Assembly: GCA_020851835.1 (NCBI GenBank)
Contig: JADZBZ010000303.1
Span: 1 to 5,878, forward strand
Source of the DNA: Acidobacteriota bacterium
Lineage (GTDB): Bacteria > Acidobacteriota > Vicinamibacteria > Vicinamibacterales > UBA2999
Direction: 5' to 3'
DNA length: 5,878 nucleotides
The notes under the pieces are model-generated. The model saw only the letters and a program-made list of their open reading frames with translations, was not told the origin of the DNA and searched no databases. A program made the translations under genes and the position numbers. Every line of letters starts with the position of its first letter. Positions within the stretch are counted from its first letter, which is position 1. Below, piece by piece: positions 1 to 5,878 of the stretch.

Positions 1-1277
1 GCCGTCACGTAGTCGGCGGGCGCCAGCGACAGGTGGCACACCCCGGTGCGCAGGTCCGGCGCGCCGCCGCCGAACCGGTTGAGAAAGCGACGCCGCGAGA
101 AGTCCGAGATGAACATCACCGCATCGGCCTCGGCCGCCAGCCGCGCCCACACGCGGTCCAGACCGTCGGGCGCCGTATAGACGACGTCCCAGGCGATGGT
201 GTCGAGCATCCAGCAGACGTTGACGGCGGCCGCCGCGGCAAGGGAGTCGAGCTCGGAGACGTGCCAGGGTTGCGACAGGCGAACGCCCGCGGCGTGCGCC
301 GGCGGCGCACCGATGCCGTGGAACGTCCACGACGGGTAGCGCTCGACAAGGCGGTGCCACGCCGCCACATCGGGGTGCACCCACAGCGTCACAGCCGCAT
401 CCGGCCGAGCTCGAAAGAGGGCATCGGCCATGCCGAGGATGGCGGCGGAGGTGCCGTTGAAGACGGCAGCCAGGTTTCGTGCGTCGAGCAGCAGCGAATG
501 CGGGCGGTCGAAGGCCGCGGCCAGCGGTCGTTCCGCCGTCGCAGGCACAGGGCCGGCCAGGTCCGCGCCGATAGATCCAACCTCGGGATACACGCCGGCA
601 ATGGCGTGGCGATCGTGCGGGTCGAGCCCGCGCGCCTCGCCGGCGCGAGGTCCTGCGCCGGCCACGACGCGATTGCAGAGCACCGTCCGGAAACCGGCGC
701 GCCGCGCACGCACCGCGAAGTCGGCCACCAGGCCCATCGCCCCGCGCCAGGCCGTAGCGCTGCACGAGAGGCTTCCGACCAGCTCGCGCCGGAACAGCAT
801 CACCGGTGCGATGGCTTCGGTGAGGATGGCGTACTCGGGCTCGTGCGCCAGCACCCGCAGGGGCATCGTTGTCGCAGGTGTGTCCCAGCCCGGCGCCGAC
901 CGAACGCGACCCGGCTCGGCAGCGGCCACGCGCGGAATGGCCACGCCGAAGAGCGGGTCGACCGCCAGCGCTTCGGCGAGGGCGCCCATCACCTCCCGGC
1001 CCGGGCGCCAGTCGCCGGTTATGACGAGCAGCGACGCGTCCTCCTGGGCGGCCGTGTCGAAGGCCCATTGGCAGACCTGCGGGCCGGCCACATCCGAGAC
1101 GACCGCCCATCCTGGAGGCCCCGCGGCCGGCGGCCTGGCGGGCGACACGATGAAGGCTCGCGAGACGAGTGTGCCGAGCGCATCGGCGCGCGCCAGCGCC
1201 TCGATCGCCGTGTCGGCCTCGTCCGGCGTGGACGCGCTCAGGTCGATGAAGGCCACGATGCGGCCCGCGGGGGTCAT
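1..1277 (-). CDS. Two-domain glycosyltransferase: diverged GT2-like domain plus GT4-like N-terminal lobe (3' partial)
   Basis: The ATG at 1277-1275 opens a frame that stays open for 425 codons to the window edge, beginning MTPAGRIVAFIDLSAS. Residues about 6-205 look like a diverged GT2 (GT-A fold) domain: a first strand IVAFIDLS, LLVITGDW (D89) where the metal-binding DxD would sit, DPLFGVAIPR at 107-116, and DFAVRARRAGFRTVL at 186-200, the usual helix and strand near the GT2 C-terminus. From about 258 a GT4-type N-terminal lobe begins: SLLLDARNLAAVFNGTS (261-277), WMLDTIAWD (356-364) and VMFISDFSRRRFLNRF (387-402). The C-terminal nucleotide-sugar-binding lobe would lie past position 1. The start is supported by AGGA nine bases upstream and by the ATGA overlap with the preceding gene. 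The protein is probably cytoplasmic and acts in the same polysaccharide pathway. The GT2 part has only a single Asp at the DxD site, so it may be inactive or structural. Donor and acceptor are unknown. Confidence 0.9.
   Translation of the reverse strand, partial: MTPAGRIVAFIDLSASTPDEADTAIEALARADALGTLVSRAFIVSPARPPAAGPPGWAVVSDVAGPQVCQWAFDTAAQEDASLLVITGDWRPGREVMGALAEALAVDPLFGVAIPRVAAAEPGRVRSAPGWDTPATTMPLRVLAHEPEYAILTEAIAPVMLFRRELVGSLSCSATAWRGAMGLVADFAVRARRAGFRTVLCNRVVAGAGPRAGEARGLDPHDRHAIAGVYPEVGSIGADLAGPVPATAERPLAAAFDRPHSLLLDARNLAAVFNGTSAAILGMADALFRARPDAAVTLWVHPDVAAWHRLVERYPSWTFHGIGAPPAHAAGVRLSQPWHVSELDSLAAAAAVNVCWMLDTIAWDVVYTAPDGLDRVWARLAAEADAVMFISDFSRRRFLNRFGGGAPDLRTGVCHLSLAPADYVT
1274..1277 (-). 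other. ATGA stop/start overlap between the two genes
   Basis: On the minus strand the ATG of the downstream gene (1277-1275) shares bases with the TGA of the giant gene (1276-1274). Such 4-base overlaps are typical of genes within one operon and allow a terminating ribosome to restart. No promoter or terminator could fit between the genes. Confidence 0.9.
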
Positions 1278-4200
1278 CTGTCCGGGTCCTGCGATGCGGC
1301 GGCGTCGAAGTAGTGCCGCAGGCGCCGATCGAGTTCAGCGTAGGCGGCGGCGGGAGACAGCGCCGTGACGACGCGCTCGACGGTTCGCTCACCGAAGGGA
1401 GAGACTGGTTGCCTGAGCCGCGCGATGAGGGCCTCGGCGAAGTCCTGCCAGTCGGCGGCCTCGTCTACGAAGGCCGCCAGCGCCGGCGGCAGCCCGTCCC
1501 GGTTGTGCGGCCAGCCGACCACGGGCCGCAGGTTCGCGAGGGCTTCGATGGACTTGATCTTGAGGCCGGTGCCGGCGACGGCGGGATTGATCACCACGCG
1601 CGAGGCGGCGTACTCGGTCGACAGGTCCGGCACGTACCCGAGCACGGTCACGCCGGGGGTGCCGGCCGGCACCGCCCGCCCGAGCTTACCGGCCACGCGA
1701 AGCTCGGCCTCGGGTACCTCGGCCAGGACTCGCGGCCACGCCAGGCGCAGGAAGTCGCGGATGCCGGCGACGTTGAGCGGATTGCCCGACGCGGCCAGCA
1801 GCGCCACCGGACGGGTCGGCCACGACGCCTGCGGGCGGACGTCGGCGTCCACGCCGGCGACGATGACGTCGCGCTGCGGTGCGATCCGGCGCAGGGCCTC
1901 GGCATCGGCCTCGTGAATGGCCATCACCAGGTTCGCGCGGTTGAGGAGCCGTGCTTCTTCGGCGGCCGGCGTCTCGGCATCGCCAATGCCGTAGGCGATG
2001 ACGTTCGATCCCTTCTGCGAGAGGACGTCGTGGGTATCCACGATGCGCAGGCGGCCCTCCCCGACGAACGGGAAGACGCGCGTCATGAAGATGTACTCCG
2101 CGATGATGGCCGCCGGGCCGATCGAGTCGGCGAGCTTCTTCACCACCGCGACGAGCAGGTCGTGACAATACGCCAGGTCGGGTCCGGGCTCGGCAGGGAC
2201 CGCCAGTGCGGCCGGATCCTCGGCCAGGTCACGAAGGACATCGGGGTGATCGGCAAAACGGTACTCGACGCGGCCATCGCGGTCGCACAGCACCACGTTG
2301 CCGTAGTCGGCCGCGAGATGGTCGAGTGTGCCGGGCGCGAGCGCCTCGCCGGGGAGGGGCGAGAGCACCAGGATGATGCGGTAGCGCTGGCGCCGGAGGT
2401 GGCCGAGCAGGCGCGCCAGGCGATATTCGTTGCCCGCGCCCACCGGCCACGGCGAGACGTGGGTGACGCAGAGCACGGTCGGTCCCAGGGCCACGCGGCC
2501 CGACACCTGCAGCCTGAGCCCCGGCCCGTGCCAATCGGCGGGACGCGGCAGGTCGGGCAGGCGGCCTTCGGCGAGGCCGTGCCGGAGGAAGTGCTCCAGC
2601 GGGTTCATCCGCAACGCCGTCACATCCGGGTATCGCCCGAGGTAGTGCGACACCGAGAACGCGGCGGACGGATTGCGTCCCTCGCGCCACCCGTGCATCA
2701 GGAAGTGCTGCAGCGGCTCGACGTGCCACAGATTCATCAAGTCGAGGTTGTGCTCGAGGTACCAGCGCGGATCGAACCACGGGTTCGGCCGCAAGCCGTC
2801 CTGCCAGCCCCACCGCAGGTAGTGTTCCAGTCCCGTGACGCCCAGGGCGTCGAGGCCCTGAGCCTGCTGGCGGTAACCGACCGTATCGAACAGTGGATGA
2901 GGGCTGACGCCTTCGCGATGTCCGAAGCGCAGATAGTGGACGAGCGCGTTCTCGCCCGCGGCCCGCACGTCGGGTCGTTGCTGCCAGTAGTAAGCGAGGT
3001 CGAAAAGCGGGTGCGGCGAGCGGCCCTCGGCGGCGCCGCGGCGCACGAAGTGCTCGAGGGGCGTACGTCCCTCGAGGTCGGGCGTGTGCTCGACGTAGTA
3101 GCGCGTCGAAAACAGCGGATGCGGATCGAGGCCCTCCGCATGTCCGGACGACAGGTAATGGAGCAGCGGGTTGATCCCCAGGTGCGCCAGGTCGGGCCGC
3201 TGGGCGAAGTAGTGTCGCGCGTCGAAGAGCGGATGAGGCGAAGCCGCCGACACTCCACCCGTGCGGACGTAGTGCGACAAAGGCGTCGCCCCGGTGACGG
3301 CGCCGGCCGGCCACTGGTCCAGGTAGTGCGCCGCATCGAAGAGCGGGTGCGGACTGCGCCGTTCCCAGCCTCCGGAAAGCAGGTAGTGCTGCAGCGGGGG
3401 AACCGAGCCGCCCACGTCGGCATGGCGCGCGCGATACCACTCGGGGTCGAACAGGGCATGCGGCGATTCGCCGGCGATGTCGCCGGCGAGCAGGAACCGG
3501 GCTTTCAGATCGACGCCCGGGCCGAGCCCCACGCGGGCGCGATAGTAGTCCGCGTCGAAGAGGGCGCTCGATGTCAGCAGCGCCACCCGCTCACGGTACC
3601 AGCCGCGCCGCCGCCGCACCAGGCTGCGTGAGGTCTGCAGCGGATGACGGGCCGCGCCCAGCGCGGCCCGGGGCGCGCGCCGCGCGAAGTGCCGGACGCG
3701 CCGCACGAGGGTTGGGCGCGGCACCGCCACGACGGGACGCGCCCCCGCCGATGCGATGCGGCCCAGCAGTTCGCCCGTCGCGCGTTCGTGCTCGGCTCGC
3801 ACCCGGTCGAGGGCGCGCTGACGATCCGCGAGGCGCGCGCCGGCGTCGCGGACGGCTGTCGCCAGCGTGCCCGCCTCCAGCGTCCGCTGCGCTTCCCGCG
3901 CATGTGACTGCCGCAGAGCGGCCTCGGCGGCGGCCCGCTCACGAACGAGGACGGCTTCGGCCGCGTCCCGTTCGCGGACGAGAGCGGCTTCGGCCGCGTG
4001 CCGTTCACCGACGGCAAGGGTCAGCCGGATCGTCAGCGAGGCCTGGGCCGCCTGCACGTCGGCGAGTTGTGATGCGAGCGCCTGTCGGGTGGCTTCGGCC
4101 GCCGCTAGCGCCGCCTCCGCCACGTCGAGCGCCGCCTCGGCCTCGGCCAGCCGGTCGTTGACGGCGGCGCCCTCCTGGGCGAGCGCGGCGTGTGCCCGGG

Positions 4201-5878
4201 CGGCCTGCTCCAGGGCGTGTCGTTGGGCGTGCGCGTGTTCCCGTGCCTGCTGGTGCGCCGCGGTCTCTTCCTGCAGGGCCCGGGCGAGTTGCGCGGCCCG
4301 TTCGCGCAGGGTGCGCACCTCGGTTTCGGCCTGTTCCCGCAAGGTGGCGGCTTGTTCCAGCGCCTGGCGGTGCGCGTCGGCCTGGCGAAGCGTCTCGTGA
4401 GCGTTGGTTTCACCGAGTCGTTCGATGTCGGCCTGGAGGCTATCCCGTTCCGCGGCGGCCGCGACGTGGCGCGCGGTCAGCGATTCGACTTCGGCCGACA
4501 GGCCGGCCAGCGCCTCGATCGACGGGCGCGCGTGCAGCCGCTGCCGCTCGAGACTCAGGCGCGTGGTGCGGACGCCGAGGCCGGTGGTGTCGTGCTGGAA
4601 GTCGGCCTCCAGGTCCAGGTAGCGCGCTAGCTCCGACGGCGGAAGGGCGGTGCCGAGCGCGTCGGCGAGCTGGGCGGTGAGCTCGAGGATGCCGAGGGGC
4701 ACGCCGGCGGCCGGAGTGGCGACGGAGCGGTAGCGCGACAGGCTCCAGAACAGGCCGCGGAACAACACGAAGCCGTACTCGACCCGCCACGCCGGTTCCC
4801 ACTCCAGATCGAAGAAGCGGTGTTCGCCCTCGGCGGTCACGACCATGTTGAAGGGCGTGGCATCCACCAGCGACCGCAGCACGGGCGAAGTCGCCGCCGG
4901 ACGCTGCAGGCCCGCCGCGGTGGCGAGCGTGTCGCGCCAGGGCGCGGCCCACTCGGCCAGGTCCGCCACGCTCCAACCAGGACGATTGATCAGGGCGCCC
5001 AGTCGCTCGATCCACAGTTCGCCCGGCTGGAAGGCCCGCTCGCCCGGCCGGTGGTGGACGCGGCCCTCGCTTTCAGCACCGGCGGCATCGCCCGGCGCCA
5101 CCGGGTGCCGCTCGACGCGGATCCCGTGCGGCGACCGCAGGAAACGCGTTTCGGTGGTGGACGACAACCGGCGCACGCCGCTGTAGTGCCAGGCGAGGAC
5201 GTGTGGTTCCGGCCTCTGCGGCACGGCTGCGCGGCTGGCCACGACCAGGAACGAGTTAGCCAGGCCTTTGAGCAACCCGTTGCGCGCGGCGAGGGCCAAC
5301 GTGCGTTCCAGGGAAAACAGCGGCAGGGTGGGCGGCTGCGCGTCAGTGACCGGCGTGGCGCCCACCAGGGCCGCCAGGTCCCTGCGCCAGGGGACGTGGT
5401 CGAGCCCCTCGGGTGAGACGATCACGCGCGGGAGCTTGTAGTCGGGAAACGGCGCGAACACGGCGTGGTGGCGCAGGCCCGCCGAGGCGACGAGGGCGGT
5501 GAGCTCGCCCAGGCCGAACGTCCGTGGCTCGCCGGCGTCGTACGCGTCGCTGACGCCGCGCATGGCCACTCCCAGGTGGTCCTCGGCCCACCCGGCGAGG
5601 TACTTGAGGCCGAGCTGGTTCTCGATGGCGACAATCACCACGCCGCCCTCGTCGAGCAGCGACACGGCGTGGGCCAGAAGGCGGCGCGCGCTGTGGGCAT
5701 CGCCGCCGAAACGTGCCGCCCATTCGAGCACGCCGACCAGCGTGACGGCCGAGAAGCGGCTCGCGGTCTCGAAGCGCTCGAAACGGTCGTGAAACACGGC
5801 CACGTTGCGCAGGTCGCGGCATCGCGCGGCCGTGATTTCGGCCCGCCGCCGGCTGCCTTCGACGGCCACGACCTCGCC
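1274..5878 (-). CDS. Giant multidomain protein: SAM methyltransferase, kinase-like domain, coiled coil, nine FD-YY repeats, GT4 glycosyltransferase (5' partial)
   Basis: This frame is open from the window edge to the TGA at 1276-1274. The GTG at 5869 is not a credible start: it is the second V in GEVVAVEGS, the strand before the acidic SAM-ribose residue, so motif I and the true start lie beyond 5878. Residues below count that V as 1. Residues 1-215 are a class I methyltransferase, 222-455 a kinase-like domain, 455-705 coiled coil, 711-766 an Arg-rich hinge, 771-1105 nine tandem repeats, and 1128-1525 a GT4 domain. No signal peptide or membrane segment is visible, so a cytoplasmic, possibly membrane-surface, location is inferred. 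The likely role is modification or capping plus sugar transfer in surface polysaccharide synthesis. The first three modules follow the order of the O-antigen terminator WbdD; the fusion to repeats and a glycosyltransferase is unlike WbdD. The stop overlaps the start of the next gene. The reading frame is certain; substrate and linkage cannot be told. Confidence 0.95.
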   Translation of the reverse strand, partial: GEVVAVEGSRRRAEITAARCRDLRNVAVFHDRFERFETASRFSAVTLVGVLEWAARFGGDAHSARRLLAHAVSLLDEGGVVIVAIENQLGLKYLAGWAEDHLGVAMRGVSDAYDAGEPRTFGLGELTALVASAGLRHHAVFAPFPDYKLPRVIVSPEGLDHVPWRRDLAALVGATPVTDAQPPTLPLFSLERTLALAARNGLLKGLANSFLVVASRAAVPQRPEPHVLAWHYSGVRRLSSTTETRFLRSPHGIRVERHPVAPGDAAGAESEGRVHHRPGERAFQPGELWIERLGALINRPGWSVADLAEWAAPWRDTLATAAGLQRPAATSPVLRSLVDATPFNMVVTAEGEHRFFDLEWEPAWRVEYGFVLFRGLFWSLSRYRSVATPAAGVPLGILELTAQLADALGTALPPSELARYLDLEADFQHDTTGLGVRTTRLSLERQRLHARPSIEALAGLSAEVESLTARHVAAAAERDSLQADIERLGETNAHETLRQADAHRQALEQAATLREQAETEVRTLRERAAQLARALQEETAAHQQAREHAHAQRHALEQAARAHAALAQEGAAVNDRLAEAEAALDVAEAALAAAEATRQALASQLADVQAAQASLTIRLTLAVGERHAAEAALVRERDAAEAVLVRERAAAEAALRQSHAREAQRTLEAGTLATAVRDAGARLADRQRALDRVRAEHERATGELLGRIASAGARPVVAVPRPTLVRRVRHFARRAPRAALGAARHPLQTSRSLVRRRRGWYRERVALLTSSALFDADYYRARVGLGPGVDLKARFLLAGDIAGESPHALFDPEWYRARHADVGGSVPPLQHYLLSGGWERRSPHPLFDAAHYLDQWPAGAVTGATPLSHYVRTGGVSAASPHPLFDARHYFAQRPDLAHLGINPLLHYLSSGHAEGLDPHPLFSTRYYVEHTPDLEGRTPLEHFVRRGAAEGRSPHPLFDLAYYWQQRPDVRAAGENALVHYLRFGHREGVSPHPLFDTVGYRQQAQGLDALGVTGLEHYLRWGWQDGLRPNPWFDPRWYLEHNLDLMNLWHVEPLQHFLMHGWREGRNPSAAFSVSHYLGRYPDVTALRMNPLEHFLRHGLAEGRLPDLPRPADWHGPGLRLQVSGRVALGPTVLCVTHVSPWPVGAGNEYRLARLLGHLRRQRYRIILVLSPLPGEALAPGTLDHLAADYGNVVLCDRDGRVEYRFADHPDVLRDLAEDPAALAVPAEPGPDLAYCHDLLVAVVKKLADSIGPAAIIAEYIFMTRVFPFVGEGRLRIVDTHDVLSQKGSNVIAYGIGDAETPAAEEARLLNRANLVMAIHEADAEALRRIAPQRDVIVAGVDADVRPQASWPTRPVALLAASGNPLNVAGIRDFLRLAWPRVLAEVPEAELRVAGKLGRAVPAGTPGVTVLGYVPDLSTEYAASRVVINPAVAGTGLKIKSIEALANLRPVVGWPHNRDGLPPALAAFVDEAADWQDFAEALIARLRQPVSPFGERTVERVVTALSPAAAYAELDRRLRHYFDAAASQDPDR
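1287..1291 (-). promoter_or_regulatory. Shine-Dalgarno site (CAGGA) for the downstream glycosyltransferase gene
   Basis: Read on the minus strand, CAGGA at 1291-1287 sits nine bases before the ATG at 1277. It lies inside the last codons of the upstream gene. Together with the ATGA overlap it fixes the start of the downstream gene and suggests translational coupling, so both proteins would be made from one mRNA. Confidence 0.6.
1295..2488 (-). other. Domain: GT4-type glycosyltransferase (GT-B fold)
   Basis: Residues 1128-1525 form a complete two-lobe unit. The N-terminal lobe starts TVLCVTHVSPWPVGAGNEYR (1131-1150), where the glycine loop follows the first strand, and includes IVDTHDVLSQK (1276-1286). 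A linker helix EEARLLNRANLVMAIHEAD precedes the second lobe. The C-terminal lobe has VALLAASGNPLNVAGI, ELRVAGKLG, VTVLGYVPD and the donor-site block AGTGLKIKSIEALANLRPVV, where K1437 and E1442 hold the places of the GT4 phosphate- and ribose-binding residues. The length, about 400 residues, is normal for the family. It probably transfers a nucleotide-activated sugar with retention of configuration; the sugar is unknown. Confidence 0.88.
2555..3559 (-). repeat. Nine tandem 35-39-residue 'FD-x2-YY ... HYL-x2-G-x2-EG-x-SPHPL' repeats
   Basis: Units on the minus strand start at 3559, 3451, 3340, 3226, 3112, 3004, 2890, 2776 and 2659, the last ending near 2555. The consensus is FDxxYYxxxxPDVxxxGxNPLxHYLxxGxxEGxSPHPL. 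Unit 1 (FDADYYRARVG) lacks the PD part. Units 5 (FSTRYY) and 9 (FSVSHY) replace the Asp after Phe. Unit 8 is the longest (39). Repeats of this type occur in bacterial glycosyltransferases and some secreted proteins; I know of no established function. Each unit looks like two short helices with conserved aromatics, suggesting a solenoid spacer or a carbohydrate- or protein-binding array. The copies have diverged well at DNA level, so this is an old array rather than a recent expansion. Confidence 0.92.
3587..3709 (-). other. Arginine-rich hinge between coiled coil and repeats
   Basis: Residues 721-761 contain 14 arginines in 41 positions and almost no acidic residues (one Glu), mixed with L, V, F, W and Y, for example LVRRVRHFARRAPR and LVRRRRGWYRERV. 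This could be an amphipathic or basic membrane-surface anchor, or simply a basic linker leading into the first FD-YY repeat. The composition is directly visible; the membrane role is inference. Confidence 0.6.
3755..4507 (-). other. Long coiled-coil segment
   Basis: Residues about 455-705 are rich in Ala, Glu, Arg, Gln and Leu with heptad-like spacing, for example QALEQAATLREQAETEV and LRERAAQLARALQEE. There is no proline between residues 449 and 712. If continuous, roughly 250 helical residues at about 0.15 nm each give a rod near 37 nm. A coiled coil directly after a methyltransferase and a kinase-like domain is the arrangement that sets chain length in WbdD. The oligomeric state (dimer or trimer) cannot be read from sequence alone. 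Confidence 0.85.
3899..3997 (-). repeat. Three tandem 33-bp units coding an 11-residue hendecad in the coiled coil
   Basis: Residues 625-657 read AAEAALVRERD, AAEAVLVRERA and AAEAALRQSHA: two near-identical 11-residue units and a third that diverges in its second half. The first two units are also very similar in DNA. An 11-residue period gives a straighter, slightly right-handed coiled coil than heptads. Near-identical DNA units are prone to gain or loss by slippage without breaking the frame. Confidence 0.85.
4505..5206 (-). other. Domain: kinase-like (APH/WbdD-like) segment
   Basis: Residues about 222-455 follow the methyltransferase. FLRSPHGIRVERHPV (243-257) could be an N-lobe beta hairpin, and GELWIERL (283-290) could be the hinge. 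The key block at 4864-4799 reads VDATPFNMVV then RFFDLEW. D336 and N341 match the D-x4-N catalytic loop of aminoglycoside-phosphotransferase-like kinases, and D354 in FDLEW matches their metal-binding IDWE aspartate. The His before the catalytic Asp is replaced (SLVDATPFN) and the N-lobe Lys is not obvious, since VER stands where VLK is expected. The domain may be a divergent kinase, a pseudokinase or a sugar-binding relative. The assignment is inference from motifs and domain order. Confidence 0.5.
5225..5878 (-). other. Domain: class I SAM-dependent methyltransferase (N-terminal part missing)
   Basis: With the GTG-encoded V at 5869 as residue 1, E4 in VVAVEGS fits the acidic residue after strand 2 that binds the SAM ribose. 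VAVFHDRFERFE (23-34) carries the D near the adenine. AVTLVGVLEWA (41-51) is the motif IV strand and following helix. GGVVIVAIENQLGLKYLAG (75-93) and FPDYKLPRVIVS (141-152) are blocks I associate with methyltransferases of polysaccharide clusters. The domain ends near NSFLVVAS (205-212). The glycine-rich motif I must lie beyond the window. The fold call is strong; the methyl acceptor (sugar hydroxyl or phosphate) is unknown. Confidence 0.85.

Noticed and set aside
33..1313. A 426-codon open frame on the plus strand
   Set aside because: It lies in codon register opposite the downstream glycosyltransferase gene. Same cause as above; the minus-strand translation has clear glycosyltransferase motifs and this one has none.
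2229..3440. A 403-codon minus-strand frame overlapping the repeat array
   Set aside because: It is an out-of-frame reading of the repeat-coding region with Pro/Arg/Ala-rich, low-complexity translation; the in-frame repeats explain the region.
2555..3559. CRISPR-like array suggested by regularly spaced similar blocks about 110-117 bp apart
   Set aside because: The similar blocks encode SPHPLFD and lie in one reading frame. The units vary in length and sequence, and the whole segment is coding, so these are protein repeats.
1313..3631. A 772-codon open frame on the plus strand
   Set aside because: It is antisense to the giant gene with codons in exact register. In that register a stop needs a TTA, CTA or TCA sense codon, which this GC-rich gene almost never uses. 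The translation is Arg/Val/Gly-rich with no recognisable domain.
5867..5869. GTG as the start codon of the giant gene
   Set aside because: The frame stays open to the window edge, and the codon falls inside the SAM-binding strand GEVVAVEGS. Starting there would remove motif I of the methyltransferase.
1..5878. Search for tRNA, rRNA, terminators, riboswitches and insertion-sequence ends
   Set aside because: Nothing convincing was seen on either strand. The two overlapping minus-strand genes cover the whole window and leave no intergenic space.

Overview
The window is a dense, very GC-rich (about 70 % by eye) stretch of bacterial DNA that is coding almost from edge to edge. All real genes lie on the minus strand. 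Codon use is strongly biased to G/C third positions, and TTA, CTA and TCA codons are almost absent. The content points to a surface-polysaccharide (O-antigen, capsule or exopolysaccharide) cluster of a high-GC, probably Gram-negative bacterium. The phylum cannot be read from the sequence; Acidobacteriota, Proteobacteria and Planctomycetota are all possible.

Layout in the direction of transcription (right to left). Positions 5878 to 1274 hold one giant gene whose 5' end lies outside the window; 1534 codons plus a stop are visible. Its product reads as five modules in order: (1) a class I SAM-dependent methyltransferase, cut at its SAM-binding core by the window edge; (2) a domain with a kinase-like signature (D-x4-N, then F-D-x-E-W) resembling the APH/choline-kinase fold; (3) a proline-free coiled coil of about 250 residues, including a 3-copy 11-residue repeat; (4) an arginine-rich hinge followed by nine tandem 35-39-residue 'FD-x2-YY ... 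PD ... PL-x-HYL-x2-G-x2-EG-x-SPHPL' repeats; (5) a C-terminal GT4-type (GT-B fold) glycosyltransferase domain. A second gene starts in the ATGA overlap at 1277-1274 and runs off the left edge. It encodes a diverged GT2-like domain followed by the N-terminal lobe of a GT4-like glycosyltransferase.

How they may work together (inference). The order methyltransferase, kinase-like domain, long coiled coil is that of WbdD of E. coli O9a, which caps the growing O-polysaccharide with a methyl phosphate and uses its coiled coil as a chain-length ruler. Here that architecture appears to be fused in one chain, through a repeat array, to a glycosyltransferase, and translationally coupled to a further two-domain glycosyltransferase. 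A self-contained 'extend, measure and cap' enzyme is the most interesting reading of the window. The kinase activity in particular is unproven, because the usual N-lobe lysine and the H of HxD are not evident. No RNA genes, mobile elements, CRISPR arrays, terminators or intergenic regions were seen.
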